Source: an uncultured Blautia sp.
GTDB taxonomy: Bacteria > Bacillota > Clostridia > Lachnospirales > Lachnospiraceae
Direction: 5' to 3'
DNA length: 64,000 nucleotides
NCBI RefSeq assembly: GCF_947654165.1
Contig: NZ_CANTKB010000005.1
Location: 62,001 to 126,000 of the forward strand
Part shown: piece after piece, positions 26,243 to 34,338 of the stretch
Layout: every line of letters begins with the position of its first letter
Numbering within the stretch: the stretch's first letter is position 1
The notes under the pieces: generated by a model
Database searches by the model: none
The model's input: only the letters and a program-made list of their open reading frames with translations
What the model was told of the DNA's origin: nothing
Program-made: the position numbers and the translations under genes

Positions 26243-27823
26243 TTATTTTCCGCTTTCCCCATAGTTTGAAAGCACTCTGGCAGAAGGGTCATTCACATTG
26301 CAACCCTCCCACTCCCGGTTAGGCATCCAGAAACCGGCTATCATGTTTGCCTGTCCCGGATAATATTTTTCAAAGATTTCCCTGTACAACAAGGATTCTT
26401 TGGTAAAGGGACGTGCATACGTGTATTTCTCTGCTAATATTTCCATTTCCTGATCAGTGTAAACAGATTCCGCATACTCTTTCAGATAGTCCACCATGGA
26501 ATGCCCCACTGCATCGGAAAAGGCTGCTTTTTCTCTCCACAAAATCTCTTCCGGAAGATACTGCTCCTCCTGAAAGGCATGGCGAAGAAGATATTTTCCT
26601 TTTCCATAGTGATTCATTTTTAATTCCGGATTTACCGCCATAACATAGGTTACAAAATCCAGATCACCGAAAGGAACTCTTGCCTCCAGAGAATTGACAG
26701 AAATGCAGCGATCTGCTCTGAGCACATCATACATATGCAGTTCCCGTACTCTTTTCACTGATTCTTTCTGGAATGCCTCCGGGTCAGGTGCAAAATCTGT
26801 ATATTTGTAGCCGAATAATTCGTCGGAAATTTCGCCGGTAAGAAGTACACGGATGTCTGTCTGCTCATGAATGGCCTTGCAGACCAGATACATGCCCATG
26901 GATGCGCGTATGGTGGTGATGTCATAGGTTCCCAGAATCCGAATCACCTCTTCCAGGGTATCGATGACTTCCTTTGGTGTCATATAAACCTCCGTGTGCT
27001 CACTGCCAATATACTCTGCCGTTTGTTTGGCATACTTTAAATCAATGGCATCCTCGCTCATACCAATGGCAAAGGTACGGATGGGTTTCCGGCTCTCTCT
27101 GGCAGCAATTGCACAGACAAGGGAGGAATCCAGCCCTCCGGAGAGAAGAAAACCTACATTAGCATCTGCAACAAGACGTTTTTTTACTCCTGCGATCAGC
27201 AGATCATGAATCTTCTGGCAGACGGTCTCCAAATCGTCCTGGCAGACATGCTCTGTTTTGGCTATATCGCAGTAGCAGGTAAAACTGCCGTTTTTATAAT
27301 AATAACCTGGCGGAAAGGGCATGATTTTGTCTGTTAGTCCCACCAGGTTTTTGGCTTCGCTGGCAAACAGAATCACACCTTTTTCGTCATATCCGTAATA
27401 GAGCGGACGTATTCCAATGGGATCTCTGGCAGCAATATACTCTCCTTTTTCACCGTCATAGAGAATTAAAGCAAATTCTGCATCCAGCATGGCAAACATA
27501 TCCGTACCGTATTCTTTATACAGCGGCAAAAGGATTTCACAGTCCGAATCACTGACAAAGGTATAACGGCAGGACAGATCTTCTCTTATCTTCTCAAATC
27601 CATAGATTTCTCCGTTGCAGACTACATAGCTGTCGTCCATCTGGAAAGGCTGCATCCCGGACGGTGTCAGTCCCATAATGGCCAGCCTGTGAAATCCAAG
27701 AAGACCATTTCCTGTATCAACGATCCGGCTGTCATCCGGACCTCTGGAAATGGTTCTTTGGAAACCTTCTTTAAACTTATCGATATCGGCACCCTGGCCG
27801 CAATATCCCATAATCGAACACAT
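26243..27823 (-). CDS. asnB: Asparagine synthase (glutamine-hydrolysing)
   Basis: Makes asparagine from aspartate, glutamine and ATP. The 526-residue protein has an N-terminal class II amidotransferase with Cys2 as nucleophile (MCSIMGYCG) and HRLAIMG. The C-terminal ATP-pyrophosphatase domain has the PPi loop FLLSGGLDSSL. The start at 27823 follows GGAGG. The 83-nt gap after the amt stop is the longest in this operon; I saw no terminator or strong promoter in it. Confidence 0.94.
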   Translation of the reverse strand: MCSIMGYCGQGADIDKFKEGFQRTISRGPDDSRIVDTGNGLLGFHRLAIMGLTPSGMQPFQMDDSYVVCNGEIYGFEKIREDLSCRYTFVSDSDCEILLPLYKEYGTDMFAMLDAEFALILYDGEKGEYIAARDPIGIRPLYYGYDEKGVILFASEAKNLVGLTDKIMPFPPGYYYKNGSFTCYCDIAKTEHVCQDDLETVCQKIHDLLIAGVKKRLVADANVGFLLSGGLDSSLVCAIAARESRKPIRTFAIGMSEDAIDLKYAKQTAEYIGSEHTEVYMTPKEVIDTLEEVIRILGTYDITTIRASMGMYLVCKAIHEQTDIRVLLTGEISDELFGYKYTDFAPDPEAFQKESVKRVRELHMYDVLRADRCISVNSLEARVPFGDLDFVTYVMAVNPELKMNHYGKGKYLLRHAFQEEQYLPEEILWREKAAFSDAVGHSMVDYLKEYAESVYTDQEMEILAEKYTYARPFTKESLLYREIFEKYYPGQANMIAGFWMPNREWEGCNVNDPSARVLSNYGESGK

Positions 27824-27906
27824 ACATTTCTACCTCCATTTTTCAGGGACTGCTGCATGGCTCTCACTGTCCCATACTCGCTGTAAGCAGTTTCTGTATC
27901 TCACAT

Positions 27907-29619
27907 TTATTCTACATCCTGCAGAGCATCAAAACCTTCTTCACCGGTTCTGATCTTCACAACATTTTCCACATCGTAAACAAAAATTTTTCCGTCTCCG
28001 ATATGACCGGTATAAAGAACTTTCTTAGCTGTTTCAATAACGCTGCGGACCGGAACCTTACTTACCACAATCTCCACCTGGATTTTCGGGAGCAGGTTTG
28101 CTTCAATCTGTACGCCACGGTAATACTCCGGTTTTCCTTTCTGAACTCCACATCCAAGAACATGTGATACCGTCATACCTGTGATTCCCAGATTCATCAT
28201 CGCTGCTTTTAAAGGCTCAAGTCTTGATTCCTTGCAGACAATCTCAACCTTTGTGAATTTCGGTGTACCTTCTTCAAATACAGGCACCTTCTTCACCGGT
28301 ATTGCTTCTGCCTCCGGCACATCCCCGGTGGTAAATACGGTATTGGTATCCACATCTTCCACAATAGTGTCCGGCAGCATGGAGAATCCGGCATAAGCGG
28401 TAAGCAGTCCGTGTTCGGAAACATCCAAACCTGCGATTTCATCTTCTGCTTTTGCACGAAGTCCGATGGTATGTTTAATGGCTAAAAATACCGGTGTGAT
28501 AATCACTGCAACATATACTGCTACAGAGAGAACACCTAATACCTGGATTCCCAGGAAATGTACACCGCCTCCATAGAAAAGGCCGGCTTCTGTGGTCACA
28601 CCTGTGGCAAAAAGACCTGTCAAAATCGTTCCTGTTGCACCACAGACACAGTGAACGGAAATAGCACCTACCGGGTCATCGATTTTGGCAACTTTATCAA
28701 AGAATTCTACAGCCAGCACGATGAGGATACCGCAGACAACACCAATGACGGCTGCACCCACTGCATCCACTGCATCACAGCCTGCAGTGATTCCTACCAG
28801 ACCAGCCAGTGCGGCATTGTAAGTCATGGAAACGTCTGGTTTTTTGTAACGGATCCAGGTAAAGATCAGGGTAACGCAACAGGCAACTGCGGCTGCCAGG
28901 TTGGTATTGAAGAATACCCTTCCCGCTGTTTCAATGAGGGCATCACTGTCCATTCCTACCGTAGAAGCTCCGTTAAACCCAAACCAGCAGAACCAGAGGA
29001 TAAAGACACCCAGTGCTGCAAAGGTAAGGTTATGTCCTAAAATTGCCTGTGGTTTACCATTTTTATCGTATTTTCCAATACGTGGTCCTAAGATTTTTGC
29101 ACCGATCAGGGCACAAATACCACCTACCATATGTACGGCTGTAGATCCTGCAAAATCATGAAATCCCATCTGAGAAAGCCAGCCGCCTCCCCAGATCCAG
29201 TGACCGGAGATCGGATAGATCAGAAGAGAGATTGCTGCAGAATAAATGCAGTAAGCACTGAATTTTGTTCTCTCTGCCATGGCTCCTGATACGATGGTTG
29301 CAGACGTTGCACAAAAGACAGTCTGGAAAATCACAAAAGCCCAAAGAGGAACACCGGAAGGAAGGATCTGGCTGTACTCGCCTCGAATCAGAGGGTCAAA
29401 AGAACCGATGATCCCGGATCCGCTTCCAAACATCAATCCGAATCCAACCAACCAGAAGGCCGGGGTTCCGATACAGAAATCCATCAGGTTTTTCATCAGG
29501 ATATTTCCGGTATTTTTGGCTCTGGTAAATCCTGCCTCACACATGGAGAATCCTGCCTGCATGAAAAACACCAAAGCCGCACCAAACAGTACCCAGATAG
29601 TATTTACAGAACTATACAT
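27907..29619 (-). CDS. amt: Ammonium transporter fused to a PII signalling domain
   Basis: Residues 1 to about 410 are an Amt channel with about 11 membrane helices (WVLFGAALVFFMQAGFSMCE, then NTGNILMKNLMDF). Residues about 450-565 form a complete GlnB/PII-like domain (KVEIVCKESRLEPLKAAMM, T-loop GVQKGKPEYYRGVQIEANL, then GDGKIFVYDVENVVKIRTG). PII proteins block Amt pores with their T-loop in response to ATP, ADP and 2-oxoglutarate, so this is a self-regulating channel. The residue equal to the uridylylated Tyr51 is not Tyr (VQI). The ATG at 29619 is preferred (AAGGAG 8 nt upstream); a GTG at 29628 falls in that site. It follows glnN by 18 nt. Confidence 0.92.
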   Translation of the reverse strand: MYSSVNTIWVLFGAALVFFMQAGFSMCEAGFTRAKNTGNILMKNLMDFCIGTPAFWLVGFGLMFGSGSGIIGSFDPLIRGEYSQILPSGVPLWAFVIFQTVFCATSATIVSGAMAERTKFSAYCIYSAAISLLIYPISGHWIWGGGWLSQMGFHDFAGSTAVHMVGGICALIGAKILGPRIGKYDKNGKPQAILGHNLTFAALGVFILWFCWFGFNGASTVGMDSDALIETAGRVFFNTNLAAAVACCVTLIFTWIRYKKPDVSMTYNAALAGLVGITAGCDAVDAVGAAVIGVVCGILIVLAVEFFDKVAKIDDPVGAISVHCVCGATGTILTGLFATGVTTEAGLFYGGGVHFLGIQVLGVLSVAVYVAVIITPVFLAIKHTIGLRAKAEDEIAGLDVSEHGLLTAYAGFSMLPDTIVEDVDTNTVFTTGDVPEAEAIPVKKVPVFEEGTPKFTKVEIVCKESRLEPLKAAMMNLGITGMTVSHVLGCGVQKGKPEYYRGVQIEANLLPKIQVEIVVSKVPVRSVIETAKKVLYTGHIGDGKIFVYDVENVVKIRTGEEGFDALQDVE

Positions 29620-29637
29620 GATAACCACTCCTTTTTG

Positions 29638-31740
29638 TTATTTTACACTGAAAAGTAACTCCCCGTAGGTTGGGAAAGGCCAATATTTCTTTGCTGTGAC
29701 CGTTTCCGCTTCATCGCAGGCAACTCTTAATTCCTGCATTCTGGTCAATACGCTATCTCGAATCTCACAAGATTGTGTTACGATATCTTCTGCATTCTGA
29801 ATCTCTACCAGTGCAGTCTCCAGTGCATCTGTTCTGACTGCCATCTGATCCGTAAGGGTAGAAAGCTTCTTTATGAGACTGCTCTCATATCGACATGCCA
29901 GTGTCTCATCAACACTTTTCTTCGCAGAAGCTGCCCTGGCCAGTTCCATTGTATAGGCTTCTACCGCCGGAATGATTTCTCTTTTGGCCATGTCCACCAT
30001 GGTATTTGCTTCTATTACAATCGTCTTGCAATAGTTTTCCAGCATGATCTCGCATCTTGATTCCAGCTCTGTCTTAGAGAACACCTTATGCGAAGTAAGC
30101 ATTCTGACATTTTTTTCGTCTAACAGATGTGGCATACAATCCGGCGTTGACGGATAATTCAAAAGTCCTCTTGTTTCTGTTGCTTCTTTTATCCATGCAT
30201 CATCATAACCATTTCCATTGAAAATAATCCGCTTATGATCTTTGATGGTCTTGCGAATCATGGAATGAAGGGTTTCTTCAAAATCTTCTGCGTTTTCCAG
30301 TCTGTCTGCATAGATTTTCAGACTTTCTGCCACCGCACTGTTCAGCATCATATTGGCACATGCAATACTGTTGGAAGACCCCAGCATACGGAATTCAAAT
30401 TTATTTCCTGTGAAAGCAAAGGGTGAGGTGCGGTTTCTGTCTGTAGTATCTCGATTAAATTTGGGAAGTACATCCACACCCAGCTTCATCTGTGTTTTCT
30501 CTGCTCCCGCATAAGGGATGTCTTTTTCAATGGCCTCTAAAACACCGTTCAGCTCATCGCCCAGGAACATGGATACCACAGCAGGCGGAGCTTCATTTGC
30601 CCCCAAACGATGATCATTTCCTGCAGTTGCCACAGACAGTCTCAAAAGGTCTTGATAATCATCTACGGCTTTGATCACCGCACACAGAAACAGCAAAAAC
30701 TGAGCATTCTCATAGGGTGTTTCTCCCGGTGACAGCAGATTTACACCTGTATCTGTGGAGATGGACCAGTTGTTGTGCTTTCCGCTTCCATTCACCCCTG
30801 CAAAAGGTTTTTCATGAAGAAGACAAACCAGTCCGTGCCTTGCAGCTACTTTCTGCATCATTTCCATGGTCAGCTGGTTATGGTCCGTAGCAATGTTTGT
30901 GGTCGTATAGATCGGAGCCAGTTCATGCTGTGCCGGAGCCACTTCATTGTGCTGTGTCTTGGCAAGAATGCCAAGTTTCCAGAGTTCTTCATTTAAATCG
31001 GCCATGTAAGCTTCTACTCTTGGCTTGATTACACCGAAATAATGATCATCCATCTCCTGTCCTTTGGGAGGTCTTGCTCCAAATAGAGTACGTCCGGTAA
31101 ATTGAAGATCTTTTCTCTGGTCGTACATTTCTTTTGTGATCAGGAAATATTCTTGTTCCGGTCCTACCGAAGTGGTGACATACGATACCTTCTCATTGCC
31201 AAAGAGACGGAGGATTCGAAGTGCCTGCTTATTCAATGCCTTCATAGAACGAAGCAGCGGTGTTTTCTTATCCAGTGCTTCTCCTCCATAAGAACAAAAG
31301 GCTGTTGGAATACATAATGTTTTTCCTTTGATAAATGCATAAGAAGTAGGATCCCATGCGGTATATCCTCTTGCTTCAAATGTGGCTCTTAAACCACCGG
31401 AAGGAAAAGAAGAAGCATCCGGCTCCCCTTTGATCAGTTCCTTTCCGGAAAATTCCATGATAACGCCTCCGTTTGGAGAAGGAGAAATAAAACTGTCATG
31501 TTTTTCCGCTGTAATGCCGGTCAAGGGTTGAAACCAGTGAGTATAATGCGTTGCACCTTTTGATACGGCCCATTCCTTCATTGCTTCTGCCACAGCATCT
31601 GCCACACTGCTGTCCAGTTTCACACCTTCGTCTATGGTTTTTCTCAAAGACTGGTATACTTTTGCAGATAGGCTTGCTTTCATGACCCTGTCATCAAAGA
31701 CCATACAGCCAAAGTATTTTGAAACATTTTTTCTTTTCAT
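29638..31740 (-). CDS. glnN: Type III glutamine synthetase
   Basis: ATP-dependent synthesis of glutamine from glutamate and ammonium. The 700-residue length and motifs (GATHYTHWFQPLTG, KHDSFISP, SVGPEQEYFLI, AKTQHNEVAPAQHELAPI, GKHNNWSIS, NRTSPFAFTGNKFEFR) identify the GSIII group, unlike the short GSI encoded at 37717-38928. It is the first gene of an eight-gene operon (glnN-amt-asnB-pyrG-purF-carA-carB-dapL). The 5' leader carries two ANTAR-type hairpins, each overlapping a terminator. The start has GGAG before ATG at 31740. Confidence 0.96.
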   Translation of the reverse strand: MKRKNVSKYFGCMVFDDRVMKASLSAKVYQSLRKTIDEGVKLDSSVADAVAEAMKEWAVSKGATHYTHWFQPLTGITAEKHDSFISPSPNGGVIMEFSGKELIKGEPDASSFPSGGLRATFEARGYTAWDPTSYAFIKGKTLCIPTAFCSYGGEALDKKTPLLRSMKALNKQALRILRLFGNEKVSYVTTSVGPEQEYFLITKEMYDQRKDLQFTGRTLFGARPPKGQEMDDHYFGVIKPRVEAYMADLNEELWKLGILAKTQHNEVAPAQHELAPIYTTTNIATDHNQLTMEMMQKVAARHGLVCLLHEKPFAGVNGSGKHNNWSISTDTGVNLLSPGETPYENAQFLLFLCAVIKAVDDYQDLLRLSVATAGNDHRLGANEAPPAVVSMFLGDELNGVLEAIEKDIPYAGAEKTQMKLGVDVLPKFNRDTTDRNRTSPFAFTGNKFEFRMLGSSNSIACANMMLNSAVAESLKIYADRLENAEDFEETLHSMIRKTIKDHKRIIFNGNGYDDAWIKEATETRGLLNYPSTPDCMPHLLDEKNVRMLTSHKVFSKTELESRCEIMLENYCKTIVIEANTMVDMAKREIIPAVEAYTMELARAASAKKSVDETLACRYESSLIKKLSTLTDQMAVRTDALETALVEIQNAEDIVTQSCEIRDSVLTRMQELRVACDEAETVTAKKYWPFPTYGELLFSVK

Positions 31741-31756
31741 AATGACACTCCTTTCG

Positions 31757-31814
31757 TATAAAAAAAGGCAAGGATGCCTTTCCTGTGAATCACATGAAAG
31801 ACGCCCTTGCCTTC
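31757..31814 (-). promoter_or_regulatory. glnN leader: second ANTAR-type hairpin overlapping terminator 2
   Basis: On the minus strand GAAGGC-[AAGGGC]-GTCTTT (31814-31797) folds into a 6-bp stem with a hexaloop having A at position 1 and G at 4. The same bases supply the 5' arm of a terminator (AAGGCAAGG 31813-31805 with CCTTGCCTT 31773-31765, then TTTTTTT). The two folds exclude each other. The terminator lies just before the glnN ribosome site. Confidence 0.8.
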
Positions 31815-31840
31815 TTTAAACTATTTGATTGTAACAATGG

Positions 31841-31885
31841 AAAAAGCGTCTCTGAGATTGTGTTCTCAAAGACGCCCTTGCCTTT
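31841..31885 (-). promoter_or_regulatory. glnN leader: first ANTAR-type hairpin overlapping terminator 1
   Basis: On the minus strand AAAGGC-[AAGGGC]-GTCTTT (31885-31868) is a 6-bp stem with an A1/G4 hexaloop, starting about 4 nt after the predicted transcript start. Its 3' half is the 5' arm of a 12-bp terminator (GCGTCTTTGAGA 31875-31864, loop ACACAA, TCTCAGAGACGC 31857-31846, then TTTTT). Binding of an ANTAR protein to the first fold would block the second. Confidence 0.82.
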
Positions 31886-31894
31886 ACGTGTTGG

Positions 31895-31924
31895 ATGATA
31901 ACACCGGACAAAGCTCTTTGTCAA
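31895..31924 (-). promoter_or_regulatory. glnN operon promoter
   Basis: Minus strand: TTGACA (31924-31919), then TATCAT (31900-31895) at 18 bp or TTATCA (31901-31896) at 17 bp. The bases around the -10 (CCGGTGTTATCATCCAA) closely match those of the divergent trp T-box promoter. Confidence 0.78.
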
Positions 31925-31972
31925 TGCCTTTTTTTGTATTTTTGTAAGTACAAGATTTTTTCCATTTTTTTG

Positions 31973-32001
31973 TTGACAAGCTTTTTTTCCGGTGCTATAA
32001 T
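31973..32001 (+). promoter_or_regulatory. Promoter of the trp T-box transcript
   Basis: TTGACA (31973-31978), a 17-bp spacer and TATAAT (31996-32001): a full-consensus sigma-A promoter about 20 nt before the T-box leader, divergent from the glnN promoter. Confidence 0.88.
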
Positions 32002-32019
32002 CCAAAATAATTTCATACA

Positions 32020-32302
32020 ATAAACCGATGAAGCGGAGATAACGGCAATGATGCCTGTACAGAGAACCCGGGATGCTGAGAGCGGGTGAGAAACAAGTTG
32101 TCAAATGGACCGCCGAGGGTACAGTCAAAAGTATAAGATTTTCTTATACCCAGTATTCTGTAACGTGTTGGCATACGTCAGTTGCCGGGGATATGTTGGT
32201 ATCCCGCTAAGAGCACAGGCAATTCCCTGTGAGGCAAGGTGGCACCGCAGATTTTCTATTCGTCCTTGACAGATTCTATGATTCTGTCAGGGACGTTTTT
32301 TT
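32020..32302 (+). ncRNA. T-box riboswitch, probably tRNA-Trp-specific
   Basis: A leader that senses uncharged tRNA. The T-box sequence AAGGTGGCACCGCAG (32236-32250) precedes an intrinsic terminator (CGTCCTTGACAGA with its complement, 32261-32295, then T7). In the Stem I region, TGG at 32106-32108 followed by ACC is the likely specifier codon, giving tryptophan. This agrees with the trp genes downstream. Promoter, antiterminator and terminator all look intact although most of the operon behind it is broken. Confidence 0.88.
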
Positions 32303-32402
32303 CGTTCCATATCCCATCTTTGGCGTACAGTTCCATCCGGAATCCATAATTACCAGAGAGGGAAAAACTATGATCAAAAATTTTGTAAAGGAGATATGAA
32401 CC

Positions 32403-32815
32403 ATGATCAAAGAAGCCATTGTGAAAATCGTAAACAAAGAGGATATGGTCAGGATAAACTGGGTGAAATTTCCATGAGTGCCCCTACCACCATCTGTGAA
32501 ATCCGTGACGGCTGGTTTAAAACGTCTGTGATCACTCCAGAGGATTTCGGATTTTCACGTTGTACCAGAGAAGAACTGAAAGGAGGAACCCCAGAAGAAA
32601 ATGCAGCCATAACCCTGGCCATTCTGAAAGGTGCAAAGGGTCCGAAAAGGAATGCGGTGCTACTGAATGCCGATGCTGCACTGTATATCGGAGAAAAAGC
32701 GGAAACTTTAAAAGACGGGATTGCTCTTGCCAGGGAACTGATTGATTCGCAAAAGGCTCTTGCAGTACTTCAAAAGCTGATTCAGATCAGCAACCAGGAG
32801 GAGGTAACGGTATGA
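32403..32815 (+). pseudogene. trpD: trpD (anthranilate phosphoribosyltransferase), internally deleted
   Basis: The ATG at 32403, with AAGGAG, starts a good TrpD N-terminus (MIKEAIVKIVNKED). After about 14 codons the sequence jumps, with a frame change near 32445, to the TrpD C-terminal third (KLGEISMSAPTTICEI, GGTPEENAAITLA, AVLLNADAALYIG). About 200 of about 335 residues are gone, including the PRPP- and anthranilate-binding core. The trpE/trpG genes usually found before it are absent. It ends just before an ATGAACATA that looks like the first codons of a lost trpC. Confidence 0.85.
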
Positions 32816-32828
32816 ACATATGATGTGA

Positions 32829-33440
32829 CCACATCCCTTTCCCACCATTGTGAGGGATTTTCAGTCTGTCATCTCAAAAGAGATCAAAGAGCAGATTATG
32901 GAAAAAGAAGGAAAACTGCCGGATGCGATACTTGCCTGTGTAGGAGGAGGTTCCAATGCCATCGGAAGCTTTTATCATTTTATTGAAGACCGGGGCGTAC
33001 GTTTGATCGGATGTGAGGCTGCCGGAAGAGGGATCGATACCCGAGAGACCGCAGCCACCATTGCAACCGGAAAACCCGGCATCTTTCACGGTATGAAATC
33101 GTATTTTTGTCAGGATGAGGACGGACAGATTGCCCCTGTATACTCGATTTCTGCCGGACTTGATTATCCGGGTGTAGGACCTGAGCATGCTCATCTTTAT
33201 GATATCGGGCGTGCCCGGTATGTTCCGGTCACAGATGAAGAAGCCGTATGTGCCTTTGAGTATCTGGCTAAGACCGAAGGCATTATTCCGGCTATCGAAT
33301 CTGCTCATGCTGTTGCCTATGCAAGAAAACTGGCTCCTCAAATGAACCCGGACCAGATTCTTGTTATTACGATCTCCGGCAGAGGAGATAAAGACTGTGC
33401 TGCCATTGCACGTTATAGAGGGGAGGATCTTCATGAGTAA
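32829..33440 (+). pseudogene. trpB: trpB (tryptophan synthase beta), 5' half missing
   Basis: The reading frame picks up TrpB at PHPFPTIVRDFQS, about residue 190 of the normal protein, and continues to a normal C-terminus (CVGGGSNAIGSFYHF, IESAHAVAYA, ISGRGDKD). The N-terminal half with the PLP-binding lysine is missing, and there is a stop directly before the retained part, so no start exists. The deletion joins the first codons of trpC to the middle of trpB, removing trpC and trpF. The stop overlaps the trpA start by 8 nt as in intact operons. Confidence 0.88.
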
Positions 33441-34209
33441 CATTCCACATGCATTTCAAAACGGAAAAGCTTTTATTGCTTTTATTACCTGCGGTGATCC
33501 GGATCTGGAAACTACAGCCGCCGCTGTCCTTGCTGCTCAGGAAAACGGGGCAGATCTCATTGAACTTGGGATTCCATTTTCCGACCCCACTGCAGAAGGT
33601 CCTGTGATCCAGAGTGCCAATCTCAGGGCTTTAAACGGAGGGGTTACCACAGATAAAATATTTGCATTTGTAAAAGAGCTTCGAAAAACCGTACACATTC
33701 CTTTGGTTTTTATGACTTGCGCCAATGTGGTTTTTTCCTACGGTTCCCAACGTTTCTTACAAGCATGTGCTGATATGGGAATAGACGGGCTGATTCTTCC
33801 AGACCTTCCCTTTGAGGAAAAAGAAGAATTTCTTCCTGACTGCCGAAAATATGGCATTGATCTGATATCTTTGATTGCCCCTACTTCCCAAGAACGGATC
33901 GCCATGATTGCCAGAGAAGCCGAAGGCTTTCTGTATATTGTCTCCAGTCTCGGTGTTACCGGAACCAGAAAAGAAATCAAGACAGATCTGGATTCAATTC
34001 TGAATGCAGTGCGACAGAATACTGCTCTTCCCTGTGCCATTGGCTTTGGAATCTCCACACCCGAACAGGCCAGACAAATGACTGCAGTCTCAGACGGTGT
34101 CATTGTCGGTTCTGCTATCATCAAACTTCTTGCCCAATATGGCAAAGAGGCACCTTCTTATATCGGAGCCTATGTCAAATCCATGAAAGATGCTATAAAT
34201 TGTAATTGA
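33433..34209 (+). CDS. trpA: Tryptophan synthase alpha subunit
   Basis: Normally cleaves indole-3-glycerol phosphate to indole and glyceraldehyde 3-phosphate and passes indole to TrpB. The 258-residue frame is intact, with catalytic Glu in IELGIPFSDP and Asp in FSDPTAEGPVIQ, loop 6 in SSLGVTGTR and phosphate-binding GFGIS and VGSAI. Since TrpC and TrpB are destroyed here, it has neither its substrate supply nor its partner unless copies exist elsewhere. It may be drifting, or may give free indole. The GGAGG site lies in the end of trpB. The gltS operon promoter overlaps its stop codon. Confidence 0.92.
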   Translation: MSNIPHAFQNGKAFIAFITCGDPDLETTAAAVLAAQENGADLIELGIPFSDPTAEGPVIQSANLRALNGGVTTDKIFAFVKELRKTVHIPLVFMTCANVVFSYGSQRFLQACADMGIDGLILPDLPFEEKEEFLPDCRKYGIDLISLIAPTSQERIAMIAREAEGFLYIVSSLGVTGTRKEIKTDLDSILNAVRQNTALPCAIGFGISTPEQARQMTAVSDGVIVGSAIIKLLAQYGKEAPSYIGAYVKSMKDAINCN

Positions 34210-34306
34210 CAAATATTTCTAATCGTTGTATAAATATGCATATGAGCAAAGGCGTTCATTTAGGAAGCAGAAATTCTCTGCTTTCAAAATGGACGTCTTT
34301 GTTTTT
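34206..34306 (+). promoter_or_regulatory. Glutamate synthase operon promoter and ANTAR-type attenuator
   Basis: TTGACA (34206-34211), 17 bp, TATAAA (34229-34234). At the predicted start, ATGAGC-[AAAGGC]-GTTCAT (34242-34259) forms a 6-bp stem (one G-U pair) with an A1/G4 hexaloop. Its loop and 3' arm are the 5' arm of a 14-bp terminator (AAAGGCGTTCATTT 34248-34261 with AAATGGACGTCTTT 34287-34300, then GTTTTTA). An inner stem AAGCAGA/TCTGCTT strengthens the terminator. Only one hexaloop is seen here. Confidence 0.78.
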
Positions 34307-34338
34307 ATATTGATAAAAAGAAAGGAAGGTAAAGGAAA

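Noticed and set aside
29620..29628. GTG start for the Amt-PII gene at 29628.
   Set aside because: It overlaps the AAGGAG ribosome site; the ATG at 29619 has correct spacing.
31757..31885. Two plain tandem terminators ahead of glnN without regulation.
   Set aside because: Both terminators share their 5' arm with an identical hexaloop stem, which simple terminators would not need, and an ANTAR gene is nearby.
34242..34306. Possible glnA-type glutamine riboswitch before the glutamate synthase operon (CGTTCA and GGAAG-like bases).
   Set aside because: Those aptamers are mainly known from cyanobacteria, the conserved core is not complete here, and all bases are explained by a 14-bp terminator and an overlapping hexaloop stem.
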